Positions 16,856-25,670 of a stretch of 36,930 nucleotides of DNA are shown in pieces. The notes beneath the pieces were generated by a model. That model saw only the letters and a program-made list of their open reading frames with translations. It did not search any database and was not told where the DNA came from. The position numbers and the translations under genes are program-made. How positions within the stretch are numbered: position 1 is the stretch's first letter; the number at the start of each line of letters is the position of its first letter. Origin of the DNA: an uncultured Granulosicoccaceae bacterium (lineage in GTDB: Bacteria > Pseudomonadota > Gammaproteobacteria > Granulosicoccales > Granulosicoccaceae); NCBI GenBank assembly GCA_937922945.1, contig CAKZUP010000003.1, positions 70,498 through 107,427 on the forward strand. Direction: 5' to 3'.

Positions 16856-18547
16856 ATGACTGACGCAAGCAGTAACGGATCCAGTAGTCCTGCGCCACCA
16901 GGCAATACCCATGAACAGTTACCCGTGCAGCCTGTCAGTCAGCTGATTGAGCGCGCTGGAATATGCACTTTTACTTGGACAGTCGGTGACGTTTGTATGC
17001 GGGTTGGTGACTGCATGGCGAGCATTATCGGGCTGCCCGTAGAATTGGGTAATTCGGTGACGATTCGTCGGGTTTTAAAGCAAGTTGACCGCCGCGACAG
17101 AAACAACTTAGTGCGTAGGCTCAACATGCTGCACGCTAAACAGCGCTTCGTGAAAATTTCAGCGCGGTGTTATTTTGCGCGCGATACAAGCCGTTATTTT
17201 GATCTGCACACATCGTTCGAATGCAACGCCGATGGCAGTCCGGGAACCCTGTATGGCGTTGTAGTGGAAGCTCAGCAGAAAGCGCTAAACGGGCCCTATC
17301 GTAGCAGTGTCGCTTCGGCGCTGGCCAATAGCCGTGATCAGCAAAACCAATTTCTTATGTTACTAGCGCATGAGCTGCGTAATCCGTTGGCACCGATACA
17401 GCAGGTTGTGGACCAGCTCTGTGAACAACAAGTGGTGCCAAGTGATGACTTCGAGCAGCTCCGCATGATCGCCAGGCAAACACGGCAACTGGCGTATACG
17501 ATCGATGATCTACTGGAAATTGGTCGCGTCGTTAGTCAGCAGCTTAAGCCGATATTCGGCGCTACCAGCGTCGAGCAGATTTTATTAAAAGTAGTCGCTG
17601 ATACCAAAGAGCAGCTAGACGACTTTGGTCACACACTGCATCTTGATCTGAGCTCCGAACCCATTTTTATATTTGCTGATAAGAATCAGTTAATTCATGC
17701 TCTGACAAATTTACTACGCGACGTATCACAGAACACTCCACAGAATGGGCGCATAGCAATTTCAAATGAAGTCGAAGGAGGGCTAATCAGTATTACCCTG
17801 CAAGACGTTAGCGGGCTCGATACAATCCCGCTGCCACAAATCGAACCACAATTCGACGAAGAATTTAGCGATCATGTGTCACGCCGGTTTACGTTCGATG
17901 AGAGTCAGCAAGTCGAGGCAGGCGTGAGTATCAGTCTTGCCACGGAGTTAATCGCGATTCATGCGGGTAAGCTACAACGATGTTCCAACAATGGCTACAA
18001 GGTGGTTTTGCCTCAGAAATATGACAGTATAAAAAATCCTCAGGTCAAAGTAATGTCCCGCAACGCACGCCGCGACCGGGAAGAACTGCTGAAGTGGTCT
18101 ACGGATTTAACGTCGTCATGGTTACCGAAAACTCAGAACGCCGAGTTCCATAACATTCCGGATGCGTCGGTACCCAAAGTCGAGAGCAAGCGAGTCCTGG
18201 TGGTTGAAGACAGCCCAGACATCGCCGAATCGCTCGGACGTTTGCTACGTCGCAAGAAGTGGAGTGTTGAAATTGCCTACTCGGGACAACAAGCGCTTGA
18301 AGCCGTCGATGAATTGAAGCCCGATATTATACTTCTGGATATCGGGTTACCTGACATTAGTGGTCTCGAGGTCGCTCGTATATTGCGAACTAGAGAAGAA
18401 TTCGAAAAGTCGTTGACGTTAATTGCACTTACCGGTTGGGGAAACGCCGAGCACCAGCGGGAAACGAAGCTTGCAGGATTCGACTACCACCTGACTAAGC
18501 CAGTCAGCTCTGCTGAACTGCTAAGCGTATTGGACAGTTTTCGCTAA
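16856..18547 (+). CDS. Hybrid histidine kinase with degenerate ATPase domain (PAS-like, HisKA, HATPase, REC)
   Basis: A 563-residue soluble protein. Residues about 28-140 look like a PAS-type sensor. HisKA is intact with H172 in LLAHELRNPLAP. The ATPase domain at about 275-395 has lost its signatures: the N-box reads NLLRDVSQNTP where NLLxNAxKYTP is usual, the G1 box DxGxG is DVSGL, and the G2 box GLGLGL is AGVSISL. The C-terminal receiver (about 448-563) is intact, with VEDSPD, D495 in LLDIGLPD and Lys in LTKP. It may therefore accept or remove phosphate without making it, acting as a pseudokinase, phosphatase or phosphate sink. It is 79 nt upstream of the photolyase gene on the same strand and divergent from the phytochrome operon. 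Confidence 0.88.
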   Translation: MTDASSNGSSSPAPPGNTHEQLPVQPVSQLIERAGICTFTWTVGDVCMRVGDCMASIIGLPVELGNSVTIRRVLKQVDRRDRNNLVRRLNMLHAKQRFVKISARCYFARDTSRYFDLHTSFECNADGSPGTLYGVVVEAQQKALNGPYRSSVASALANSRDQQNQFLMLLAHELRNPLAPIQQVVDQLCEQQVVPSDDFEQLRMIARQTRQLAYTIDDLLEIGRVVSQQLKPIFGATSVEQILLKVVADTKEQLDDFGHTLHLDLSSEPIFIFADKNQLIHALTNLLRDVSQNTPQNGRIAISNEVEGGLISITLQDVSGLDTIPLPQIEPQFDEEFSDHVSRRFTFDESQQVEAGVSISLATELIAIHAGKLQRCSNNGYKVVLPQKYDSIKNPQVKVMSRNARRDREELLKWSTDLTSSWLPKTQNAEFHNIPDASVPKVESKRVLVVEDSPDIAESLGRLLRRKKWSVEIAYSGQQALEAVDELKPDIILLDIGLPDISGLEVARILRTREEFEKSLTLIALTGWGNAEHQRETKLAGFDYHLTKPVSSAELLSVLDSFR

Positions 18548-18626
18548 CCGTCGTGCAGCTTGTCTATCACAAACTCCAGAACGTTAGGTCTCTGGCGAAT
18601 TTTTTATAACAAAACGAAGGTAACGA

Positions 18627-20198
18627 GTGGCTAAAGCTGAATGGACAATCTGGTGGATAAAGCGCGACTTTCGTCTTAGCGACAATCCCGCACTCTCTCG
18701 CGGTTTAAGCCATGGCGGAATGGTTTTGCCCGTCTTTATTCTTGAGCCGAGTGCCTTGTCAGCACCAGAGACATCCGCTCGACATGTGGATGCACAGCTC
18801 CAGGCCTTTAGGTATCTACGTCGGGAACTGCGAAGAGCGGGTGCAGAAGCAGTTCTTCTTCATGGTGAAGTCATTGCGCTACTCACTCGCTTGCACGATC
18901 AGATCGGGTTTAGCAACTTGGTGAGCCATGAAGAAGTAGGCACACAGCGAACCTATCAGCGTGACATTGCAGTCAATACCTGGTGCAAGAAAAATAGCGT
19001 CAAATGGGTAGAAGATCGACAGACCGGAGTCTTTCGGCGATTGCGTGATCGAAATCGTCGAGCTGAGCTATGGAGCGAGTGGACTGCTGCTGGACCATTA
19101 CCCGCAATTCCCGAAAGACAATTATCGCGTGTCAATGTTCCCGAATCGGTGATGAAGTTGTGGCCAGCGCCTAAGCGCCGATACAACGCTTGCGATTATG
19201 AAGTGAAAGATTGTTCTATTCTGCCAGGCGGGATTTCCCGTGTCATGCAACCGGTTAGCGAAATACATGCTAAGCGTGTGCTGGATGAGTTTCTTCATCG
19301 ACGTGCAATAGACTACGCAGGTGGTATCAGCTCACCGAACACAGCGTTTCGCGCAGGCTCACGGCTGTCAGTCCATTTGGCCTGGGGCACCATAACTGGC
19401 CGTCAGGTGTATCACGCCCTACAGCAACGTCAAGCAGAGCTGGCCGATAAGACGGATGTAGAAAGCAAGCAATTCAAGAAATCACTTCGTGCGTTTCAGG
19501 CTCGACTGCATTGGCGAGATCATTTTATGCAACGGCTTGAGTCCGCTCCAGACATGGAAAACCATAGCCTTAACCCTGCTTACGATGACTTAACTTTTTC
19601 CGACAACCGCCGGCATTTGCACGCATGGATTAACGGAACGACTGGTTTCCCGTTTGTCGATGCTTGTTTACGCTGTGCGGCGGGCAGCGGGTTTTTGAAT
19701 TTTCGCATGCGCTGTTTGATCACTTCACTTGCCTGCCATTCCCTAAGACTCGACTGGCGGGACATCCTCTGGCCAATGGCTCAATGGTGGACGGACTACG
19801 AGCCCGGGATCCATGTCGCGCAGATGCAAATGCAGGCAGGCGTTGTAGGAATTAACACCCTTCGTGTATATAGCCCTGCCAAACAAATGCTCGACCAAGA
19901 TCCTAACGCCCAATTCGTTAAACGCTGGGTACCAGAACTTGCTACACACACCGCTGAGGCAATTTACCAACACCATGAAGAGCCTCTACGAGATTACCCG
20001 TCACCATTGGTCGATTGGCGCGAGTCAAGCAAAGCGATGCGCGGGGAGTACTTCGCAATAAAGCGTCTTGACACTACCCAACTGATGACTAAAAAGGTCT
20101 TGGCAGAGCACGGGTCCCGTAAACCGACTAGCACCCCTCGACGCAAAAAAGCTGGCGCGACGCAAAAGACCCGTACCAAAAGCAAAGCGAAACGCTAA
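18627..20198 (+). CDS. Cryptochrome/DNA photolyase family flavoprotein, divergent type
   Basis: A 523-residue protein with an N-terminal photolyase Rossmann domain (IWWIKRDFRLSDNPAL at 8-23) and a C-terminal FAD-binding helical domain. The latter includes RLHWRDHF (293-300), FLNFRMRC (356-363) and VGINTLRVYSP (407-417). In classical CPD photolyases the FAD site carries a WQW motif; here the matching positions read MQM (400-402), so the usual flavin-proximal tryptophan is missing. This suggests a distinct subgroup: repair enzyme, single-strand-specific enzyme or photoreceptor. A Lys/Arg-rich tail from about residue 490 could help DNA binding. The start is GTG with AAGG 7 nt upstream. It follows the hybrid kinase and may share its transcript. 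Confidence 0.88.
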   Translation: MAKAEWTIWWIKRDFRLSDNPALSRGLSHGGMVLPVFILEPSALSAPETSARHVDAQLQAFRYLRRELRRAGAEAVLLHGEVIALLTRLHDQIGFSNLVSHEEVGTQRTYQRDIAVNTWCKKNSVKWVEDRQTGVFRRLRDRNRRAELWSEWTAAGPLPAIPERQLSRVNVPESVMKLWPAPKRRYNACDYEVKDCSILPGGISRVMQPVSEIHAKRVLDEFLHRRAIDYAGGISSPNTAFRAGSRLSVHLAWGTITGRQVYHALQQRQAELADKTDVESKQFKKSLRAFQARLHWRDHFMQRLESAPDMENHSLNPAYDDLTFSDNRRHLHAWINGTTGFPFVDACLRCAAGSGFLNFRMRCLITSLACHSLRLDWRDILWPMAQWWTDYEPGIHVAQMQMQAGVVGINTLRVYSPAKQMLDQDPNAQFVKRWVPELATHTAEAIYQHHEEPLRDYPSPLVDWRESSKAMRGEYFAIKRLDTTQLMTKKVLAEHGSRKPTSTPRRKKAGATQKTRTKSKAKR

Positions 20199-20367
20199 AC
20201 CACGCCTTTTAAACCAGCCTTGTGCCCAGCCCTGGACTACTGCGGACAAGCCCACGGGCCGAGATGACTATCATGTTCGCTTGGTAGAACTAGCGACCAT
20301 AATCACTTAGTGAAAAATACGTTAACCCATTCTCGACACTACGGCGTATCAAGTAGCCGGCCGATAT

Positions 20368-21453
20368 TTATTGATGGCCCTTGGCTCTAATTTGCGCTTC
20401 CATCTCGAGCAATTCGCGTTTCAGTCCTACGCCCCAGCGATACCCACCCATACTGCCATCGCCTCGTAGCACTCTATGACATGGAACGAGTAAAGCTATG
20501 CGGTTTTTACCACACGCTGTAGCGGCAGCCCGAAAAGCTGCCGGGTTGTCGATTCCATTCGCCACTTCACTATAACTAACCGTTTCACCGTCGGCTACAG
20601 ATTGGATAAAATGCCAGACTCGCAATTGGAACGTAGTTCCACGAAGGTCTAATGGAATATCAGGCATTGTAGTTTCGGCTGATAAGTAGCGTTCAATCTC
20701 TCGATACCAATCATCAATCTGATCACCATCGGAGGATTTAACAAGATTGGCTGCGGGGAATTCTTGCTGCAATAGCGTGAGTAGTTGCTGCTCTTCATCG
20801 TCGAACATCGCAAAGCACACACCTTTTTCAGTCGCGGCCAACATCAAGTAGCCTATTCGGGTATGTGCACAGGTATAAACCATCGTTTCACCTTGCCCAC
20901 CAGACTTATAAGTACCTGGCGTCATGCCAAGTTCTTTATCACTACTTTCATACACACGGCTTGAGGAACCATAGCCTGCTGAGTAAAGCGCATCTGTAAC
21001 GGAACACCCATCACGCATTAACGCCTTGAATCGATGCTGCTTTATACCATTATGGAACTCTCGGGGAGATAAGCCAAAGGTCGCTTTAAATCTTTTCTGT
21101 AAGTGGGCGGAAGAAAGTTTGAATTGTTCGGCTAAACCATCTAACGTGATTTTTTGATCACTGTTATTCTCGATGTATCGCGCAACCAAAACCATGGTGT
21201 CGTTATTTTTTCTATCACTCTTAACCTGTTCTGGCCGGCAGCGCTTACAAGCTCGAAATCCTGCTAATTCAGCCTGCTCGATATCGCTAAAAAACCGGAG
21301 ATTTTCTTTTTTGGCAGCACGCGCTGAGCACGATGGACGGCAATAAATACCCGTTGTCAGTACAGCAAAGAAAAACTGACCATCGTACGCCGAGTCACGG
21401 TTTCGAACCGCCAATAGGGCTTCTTGCTCGGATAGCTTCAAAGTTGACTTCAT
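20368..21453 (-). CDS. ada: Bifunctional Ada: methylphosphotriester/O6-methylguanine methyltransferase and AraC-type activator
   Basis: A 361-residue DNA alkylation repair protein. The N-terminal zinc domain has Cys38, Cys42, Cys69 and Cys72 (GIYCRPSC and CKRC), the same numbering as E. coli Ada; Cys38 takes methyl groups from phosphotriesters. An AraC-type HTH region lies at about 85-180. The C-terminal Ogt-like domain carries the acceptor Cys325 in PCHRVLRG. Methylated Ada normally activates its own operon. It is transcribed convergently with the photolyase and divergently from the alcohol dehydrogenase-like gene; no alkB or alkA is adjacent here. The ATG at 21453 begins a normal N-terminus, with a weak ribosome site. 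Confidence 0.95.
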   Translation of the reverse strand: MKSTLKLSEQEALLAVRNRDSAYDGQFFFAVLTTGIYCRPSCSARAAKKENLRFFSDIEQAELAGFRACKRCRPEQVKSDRKNNDTMVLVARYIENNSDQKITLDGLAEQFKLSSAHLQKRFKATFGLSPREFHNGIKQHRFKALMRDGCSVTDALYSAGYGSSSRVYESSDKELGMTPGTYKSGGQGETMVYTCAHTRIGYLMLAATEKGVCFAMFDDEEQQLLTLLQQEFPAANLVKSSDGDQIDDWYREIERYLSAETTMPDIPLDLRGTTFQLRVWHFIQSVADGETVSYSEVANGIDNPAAFRAAATACGKNRIALLVPCHRVLRGDGSMGGYRWGVGLKRELLEMEAQIRAKGHQ

Positions 21454-21650
21454 GGGCCCAGTATACGGCTCTATGAGTACTATCCAATCTCCGAATCTTG
21501 CGGTTGAATTCGAAAAAATGCGAATTTACGCCGTAAAGTAGCTTCGCGCCAAACAAAACGGCCCCAAAGGGCTAGGGATACGAGCTATACCCAAGAGCTG
21601 TACTGACTGCTAATATGATCATTCGGTTCAACACAGTCTAGTGAGCGCAT

Positions 21651-22955
21651 ATGGGATGCCAGTATCATGACCCTAACCACAATGGGGCCACATCGTTTAC
21701 CGTGGCAATGCCCAGACTCACTTTCGGGCGCGGCACGCTATCAGAACTTGGTGCTCGCGCGACAAGACATGGTTTCAAGCGTATAGCCCTGTTCACCGAC
21801 CCATACCTGCTCGACGGGCCGCTCATCGACACGGCGAAAACCAGTTTAGTTAACAGTGGTATTGAAGTCTCGATATTTTCAGACATTCGAGTTGAACCCT
21901 GCGACGATACAGTAACCCGAGGGGCTGAATTTTTAAATTCAGGCAAGTTTGATGCGGTTGTTTCTGTCGGCGGCGGCTCAGTCATAGACAGCGCAAAAGG
22001 TGCATTGCTGGTACACCAGCATGGTGGCAATATAATCGATTACTTTGCAGCACCGATTGGTCAGGGCAAACCAGTTCCCTCGCCCGTTCTACCACATATT
22101 GCCTGTCCGACCACATCTGGCACGGGTTCAGAATGCACGTCCATAACTGTGATAAGGATAAATAACTTAAATACCAAGTTTGTTGTTGCCCATCCGTACT
22201 TATTGCCTATGGAAGCTATTGTCGATCCCCAATGCTGTGACTCTTTACCACCCAATGTTGTGGCCTCTACCGGTTTCGATTTGTGTTGCCATGCACTGGA
22301 ATGTTTTACGGCTCGGGAACACACACAACATGCAAAAATTGAGAATCCAAATATCAGACAGTACATTCAAGGCGCTAATCCGTTTAGCGATATGGTTGCG
22401 AAAGAGGCCATGCAAATTGTTGATCAGTATCTGGTTAGAGGGGTAAACGACAGTTCGGATTCAGAAGCTCGCGATAAACTCATGTGGGGCGCAACATTAG
22501 CTGGTATCGCTTTCGGTAATTGCGGTACACATTTACCTCACGCCATGTCTTACGGTATTACTCATCTAATGCAAGACATCACAACCGAAGGTTATCCTAT
22601 TGATTCACCGTTTGTTCCACATGGAATTAGCGTTGTCGTGAACGCACCCGCTATATTCCAATATACTGCTGAAGCTACTCCCGAGCGGCATATTCAAGGC
22701 GCTCTGTGCTTGGGCGCCGATGTAAAAGGCGCTAGTACAAAAGATGCAGGTGAAGTCCTGTCTAAACGACTTATCGAACTCATGCGCGATACACACATGC
22801 CGAATGGGCTCTCGGGGGTTGGATTCAACCAGTCTCACATAACCGCTTTAGCTGAATCATCGATTCGGCAGTCAAGAGCAATAGCAAACGCACCTCGGGA
22901 TTCCAACCTGGTCGATATTGAAAACATGTACCAGTCAGCTTTGTCGTATTGGTAA
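21651..22955 (+). CDS. Iron-containing alcohol dehydrogenase, hydroxyacid-oxoacid transhydrogenase-like
   Basis: A 434-residue group III metal-dependent alcohol dehydrogenase. The nucleotide-binding GGGSVIDSAK is at about 107-116, followed by TTSGTGSE, then metal-site motifs FDLCCHALE, HLPHAMSY and VPHGISV. Several stretches resemble human ADHFE1: the PNIRQYIQGANPFSD region, AGIAFGNCGTHLPHAMSY and the FVPHGISVVV segment. ADHFE1-type enzymes couple 4-hydroxybutyrate oxidation to reduction of 2-oxoglutarate to D-2-hydroxyglutarate with tightly bound cofactor, so this activity is likely but not proved. The ATG has GTGAG 6 nt upstream. No 4-hydroxybutyrate pathway genes are adjacent. Confidence 0.85.
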   Translation: MGCQYHDPNHNGATSFTVAMPRLTFGRGTLSELGARATRHGFKRIALFTDPYLLDGPLIDTAKTSLVNSGIEVSIFSDIRVEPCDDTVTRGAEFLNSGKFDAVVSVGGGSVIDSAKGALLVHQHGGNIIDYFAAPIGQGKPVPSPVLPHIACPTTSGTGSECTSITVIRINNLNTKFVVAHPYLLPMEAIVDPQCCDSLPPNVVASTGFDLCCHALECFTAREHTQHAKIENPNIRQYIQGANPFSDMVAKEAMQIVDQYLVRGVNDSSDSEARDKLMWGATLAGIAFGNCGTHLPHAMSYGITHLMQDITTEGYPIDSPFVPHGISVVVNAPAIFQYTAEATPERHIQGALCLGADVKGASTKDAGEVLSKRLIELMRDTHMPNGLSGVGFNQSHITALAESSIRQSRAIANAPRDSNLVDIENMYQSALSYW

Positions 22956-22986
22956 GTTAGATCAAACTCATTACAGATCTATCTCT

Positions 22987-23012
22987 TTAATGCGATGAGT
23001 TAATGCGATGAG
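22987..23012. repeat. Tandem 13-bp direct repeat in the leader of the HIT gene
   Basis: TTAATGCGATGAG is present twice without any gap (22987-22999 and 23000-23012), 75 nt before the HIT gene start. It may be a recent slippage duplication or a paired binding site. Confidence 0.6.
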
Positions 23013-23086
23013 AAAGCGCTAAAACTCACTGCCGCTTTACAGACGAGATGTTAACGTAACCCCCACACCGGAAAATTCAGCAATAC

Positions 23087-23521
23087 ATGAGCACCATTAT
23101 TCACCAACGCGTACAAGCATGCCGCAACGGCACCTTTGAAAAATGCATTGCCAAAATGTCGTCCGGATGGGCAGTAATGGGAGACGTACAATTTTTAAAA
23201 GGGTATTGCCTGCTACTACCAGACCCCGTAGTACCAGATTTAAATGCCATGAACATGGAGCAACGATTATCATTCCTCGGCGATATGACACGTCTTGGCG
23301 ATGCGGTCTTAAAGGTCAGTGGTGCCGTTCGTATTAATTATGAAATGCTGGGCAACCTTGAACCTGCACTGCACGCTCATGTATTTCCACGGTTCAACGA
23401 CGAAAAAGACAACCTGAAAACCAAGCCTGTGTGGTTTTATGATTGGGAAAACGCCCCCGAATTCAACCCCAGCATTCACAAAACACTAATGGAAAAAATC
23501 AAGGCCGAACTTGATTCGTGA
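23087..23521 (+). CDS. HIT-family protein with an incomplete triad
   Basis: A 144-residue protein of the histidine triad nucleotide hydrolase/transferase superfamily. The core reads LEPALHAHVFPRF (91-103), and KGYCLLLPD and MNMEQRLSFLGDM also match HIT-type positions. Aligned on the VxPR end of the motif, H96 is the central catalytic His and H98 the third, while the first His is replaced by Ala94. The substrate is unknown, though HIT proteins act on nucleoside phosphoramidates, dinucleoside polyphosphates and the like. The gene overlaps the next start by four bases (GTGA), so it is translationally coupled to a DMT transporter. Confidence 0.75.
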   Translation: MSTIIHQRVQACRNGTFEKCIAKMSSGWAVMGDVQFLKGYCLLLPDPVVPDLNAMNMEQRLSFLGDMTRLGDAVLKVSGAVRINYEMLGNLEPALHAHVFPRFNDEKDNLKTKPVWFYDWENAPEFNPSIHKTLMEKIKAELDS

Positions 23522-24474
23522 CTCAGTCACAGCAACCAGAACATCAACTACATCAACCCGTAAAATGGTTGCCGGGAACTGCCCAACAACAGGGTACCTG
23601 GTTGGTTGCCATCGGGTCAGGCTTATGGGGCATGTTCTGGATTCCACTGCGTTATCTGGATAACAATGGCATAACAGGGCTATGGGCAGTGTCTCTGGTA
23701 ATGAGCCTGCTTATTGTTCCGGCAATTGCGTTGCTCGCACTAACTGCAACACTACAGACACTGCGCTCAACTGATAACTGGATTATCGGAAGTGCATTCG
23801 CATTATCCATCGTATTGTATTTCGTTGGTGTTATAAGCTCAGATGTTATACGGGTGATTTTTCTGTTCTATTTACTACCGGTTTGGGCGACACTCACAGC
23901 ACGGATTTTTTATAAAGAAGCCATTTCGTCTGTCAGACTGTTAGCCATAGCACTTGCATTACTTGGCCTATGGATGTTACTTGGTGAAGGTTCAGGGTTA
24001 CCCTTACCCGCTAACGTGGGAGATTGGTGCGGCTTATTAGCAGGGTTAAGTTGGGGTGTAAGCCTTGTACTTATGCGTGGCAAGAAAAATGTTGATGCCA
24101 TTGCCGTTGTTGCTACAACCGCTATTGGCGCCACAATCGTTGCAACTACCATTGCAACTCTACTACTTGTAGTTGGCCACTCCAGCTATAGTGCCCTTCC
24201 CAACCTGACATCCAAACCCGTTGTTTTAATCAGCGCACTGGGTTTTTCATTTATGCTGCTATATCCTTCGCTTATCAGTCAGGCTTGGGGTGCACAACGG
24301 GTACCAGCGCCTAGAGCAGCACTCTTAACCATGACAGAAATAGTTGTGGCAACAGTTTCTGCCTATGTACTTATTGGTACTGAATTGAATGGGGTGGCTA
24401 TGTTGGGCGCATTGGTTATCCTCGTTGCCGTACTGCTAGACGTCATATACGGCATAGTAGAAGATCAACAATAG
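23518..24474 (+). CDS. DMT-superfamily (EamA-type) membrane transporter
   Basis: A 318-residue integral inner-membrane protein with about ten hydrophobic helices in two EamA-like halves (for example IGSGLWGMFWIPLRYLD early and GLSWGVSLVLMRGKK mid-protein). It is likely a metabolite or amino-acid exporter; the substrate cannot be predicted. It starts at a GTG overlapping the HIT gene stop (GTGA). The first 25 residues are a Gln/His-rich cytoplasmic tail. A strong terminator follows directly. Confidence 0.82.
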   Translation: MTQSQQPEHQLHQPVKWLPGTAQQQGTWLVAIGSGLWGMFWIPLRYLDNNGITGLWAVSLVMSLLIVPAIALLALTATLQTLRSTDNWIIGSAFALSIVLYFVGVISSDVIRVIFLFYLLPVWATLTARIFYKEAISSVRLLAIALALLGLWMLLGEGSGLPLPANVGDWCGLLAGLSWGVSLVLMRGKKNVDAIAVVATTAIGATIVATTIATLLLVVGHSSYSALPNLTSKPVVLISALGFSFMLLYPSLISQAWGAQRVPAPRAALLTMTEIVVATVSAYVLIGTELNGVAMLGALVILVAVLLDVIYGIVEDQQ

Positions 24475-24502
24475 AACAAACCACTATCCAAGGAACGAAA
24501 CG

Positions 24503-24540
24503 AAAAAAATCCCCGGTCAGTTACCCAACCGGGGATTTTT
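24503..24540. terminator. Bidirectional Rho-independent terminator
   Basis: A perfect 13-bp inverted repeat (24505-24517 with 24528-24540, 10-nt loop) has the GC-rich core CCCCGGT and ACCGGGG and is flanked by an A-run on the left and a T-run on the right. It therefore works in both directions, for the plus-strand DMT gene and the minus-strand lipoprotein gene that converge here. Confidence 0.95.
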
Positions 24541-24572
24541 ACTTCTTACCACGTACTTACATTGCGTAAGCT

Positions 24573-25670
24573 TTACTTCATAGACACGCCTAGAGCGTTA
24601 ACAGTTTCTACATTCAGATAACGATCAACTGGTAAACCTTTTGAACGTTGGAATGCATTTACTGCACTGATAGTTTGTGAACCTAAGCCACCATCGATTG
24701 GGCCGGGGTTAAAACCAGCACTCTTAAGCGCACGCTGGATTTCCATTATACGAGTTGGAGTAGTGTTGGTTTCACACATGATTTCACGCCAGTCCATTCG
24801 ACCATCAGTTACTAACTGACGAGAACTAACTGTAGTGAACTTCTCAGGTATAGCGATACGACGCTCTGAAGCTGGTTGAATCTCTTCAGTTACAGTCACA
24901 GTGCTGTACTTGGCAGGAATAACAACTTCCTTTGTGCTAGCTTCAGTTGCAACAACACGCTTAGTGATATTGCGATACTCAGCGGGTATTTGACGAGTAC
25001 GAGTAGATGCTGGCGTCTTCAAGACTTGCTTAGTGATTGTCTTGTAAGTAGCTGGCACTTCAACCAAACACATAATTTCGCCAGTTGAAGCATCGATACG
25101 TTGGATAGGGCCAGTTCCCTTCTTCCAAGTGGTGTGAGCAGCTTTATCAAGAATACGCTCAGAAACGGTCTCGTATACCGGTGGAACAGTTTCAGTCACA
25201 GTGCGAGCTGGCTGAACCATAACCTTTTCAGTAACTGTTCGGTAAGTAGCTGGCACTGTGATCAGCTTGGTAGAAGCTTCTTCTACTAACACACGCTTCT
25301 TAACCTTTCCATACTTAGCAGGGATAACTTCAATACGCTCGCCGCCTTCACTAACCAGTTTTCTAGCATTAACTGTTTTGTAAGTTGGTGGCATCCATAC
25401 GCGTGTGAAACACTGACCTGGCTTAGCATTAGGAGGTAACATTTCTGAACCACCAGCTGCTACAGGCTGAGCCGAAGCACGATTGGCTAACGCTGCTTCA
25501 CGAGCTTTCAGCTCAGCTTCTTGCGAAGAAAGTGCTGCTTGACGAGATTCCAGCTGACGAAGCATTTCGCTATTGTCGTCACCAACAACTTTGCTACCTG
25601 AACTGCCACAAGCCGTAACTGACAGCAGTACCGCTAAAGACGCAAACGCGCCCAATTTATTCATTTTCAT
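24573..25670 (-). CDS. Repeat lipoprotein with C-terminal peptidoglycan-binding domain
   Basis: A 365-residue lipoprotein with a signal peptide ending in lipobox LSVTAC (C21). Gly at +2 suggests outer-membrane sorting. A short Gln/Glu/Ala-rich coiled-coil-like stretch follows (about 35-70). Eight units of about 23 residues come next, with consensus (V/I)PAxYxT(V/I)Txx(V)LxxxAxT. They form two blocks of four: each block starts just after a Cys and ends in a W...GEIMC or W.EIMC element. The C-terminus (about 300-365) is a PG_binding_1-like domain (EIQRALKSAGFNPGPIDGGLG). It probably links the outer membrane to the cell wall, though no enzyme domain is present. The ATG at 25670 is chosen over 25757 because it begins a proper signal peptide and has GAGGG upstream. 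Confidence 0.85.
   Translation of the reverse strand: MKMNKLGAFASLAVLLSVTACGSSGSKVVGDDNSEMLRQLESRQAALSSQEAELKAREAALANRASAQPVAAGGSEMLPPNAKPGQCFTRVWMPPTYKTVNARKLVSEGGERIEVIPAKYGKVKKRVLVEEASTKLITVPATYRTVTEKVMVQPARTVTETVPPVYETVSERILDKAAHTTWKKGTGPIQRIDASTGEIMCLVEVPATYKTITKQVLKTPASTRTRQIPAEYRNITKRVVATEASTKEVVIPAKYSTVTVTEEIQPASERRIAIPEKFTTVSSRQLVTDGRMDWREIMCETNTTPTRIMEIQRALKSAGFNPGPIDGGLGSQTISAVNAFQRSKGLPVDRYLNVETVNALGVSMK

Noticed and set aside
16536..16898. 120-residue minus-strand open frame in the divergent region before the hybrid kinase
   Set aside because: Its composition is not protein-like (many Arg, Cys, Ser), it has no ribosome site, and it crosses the start of the hybrid kinase.
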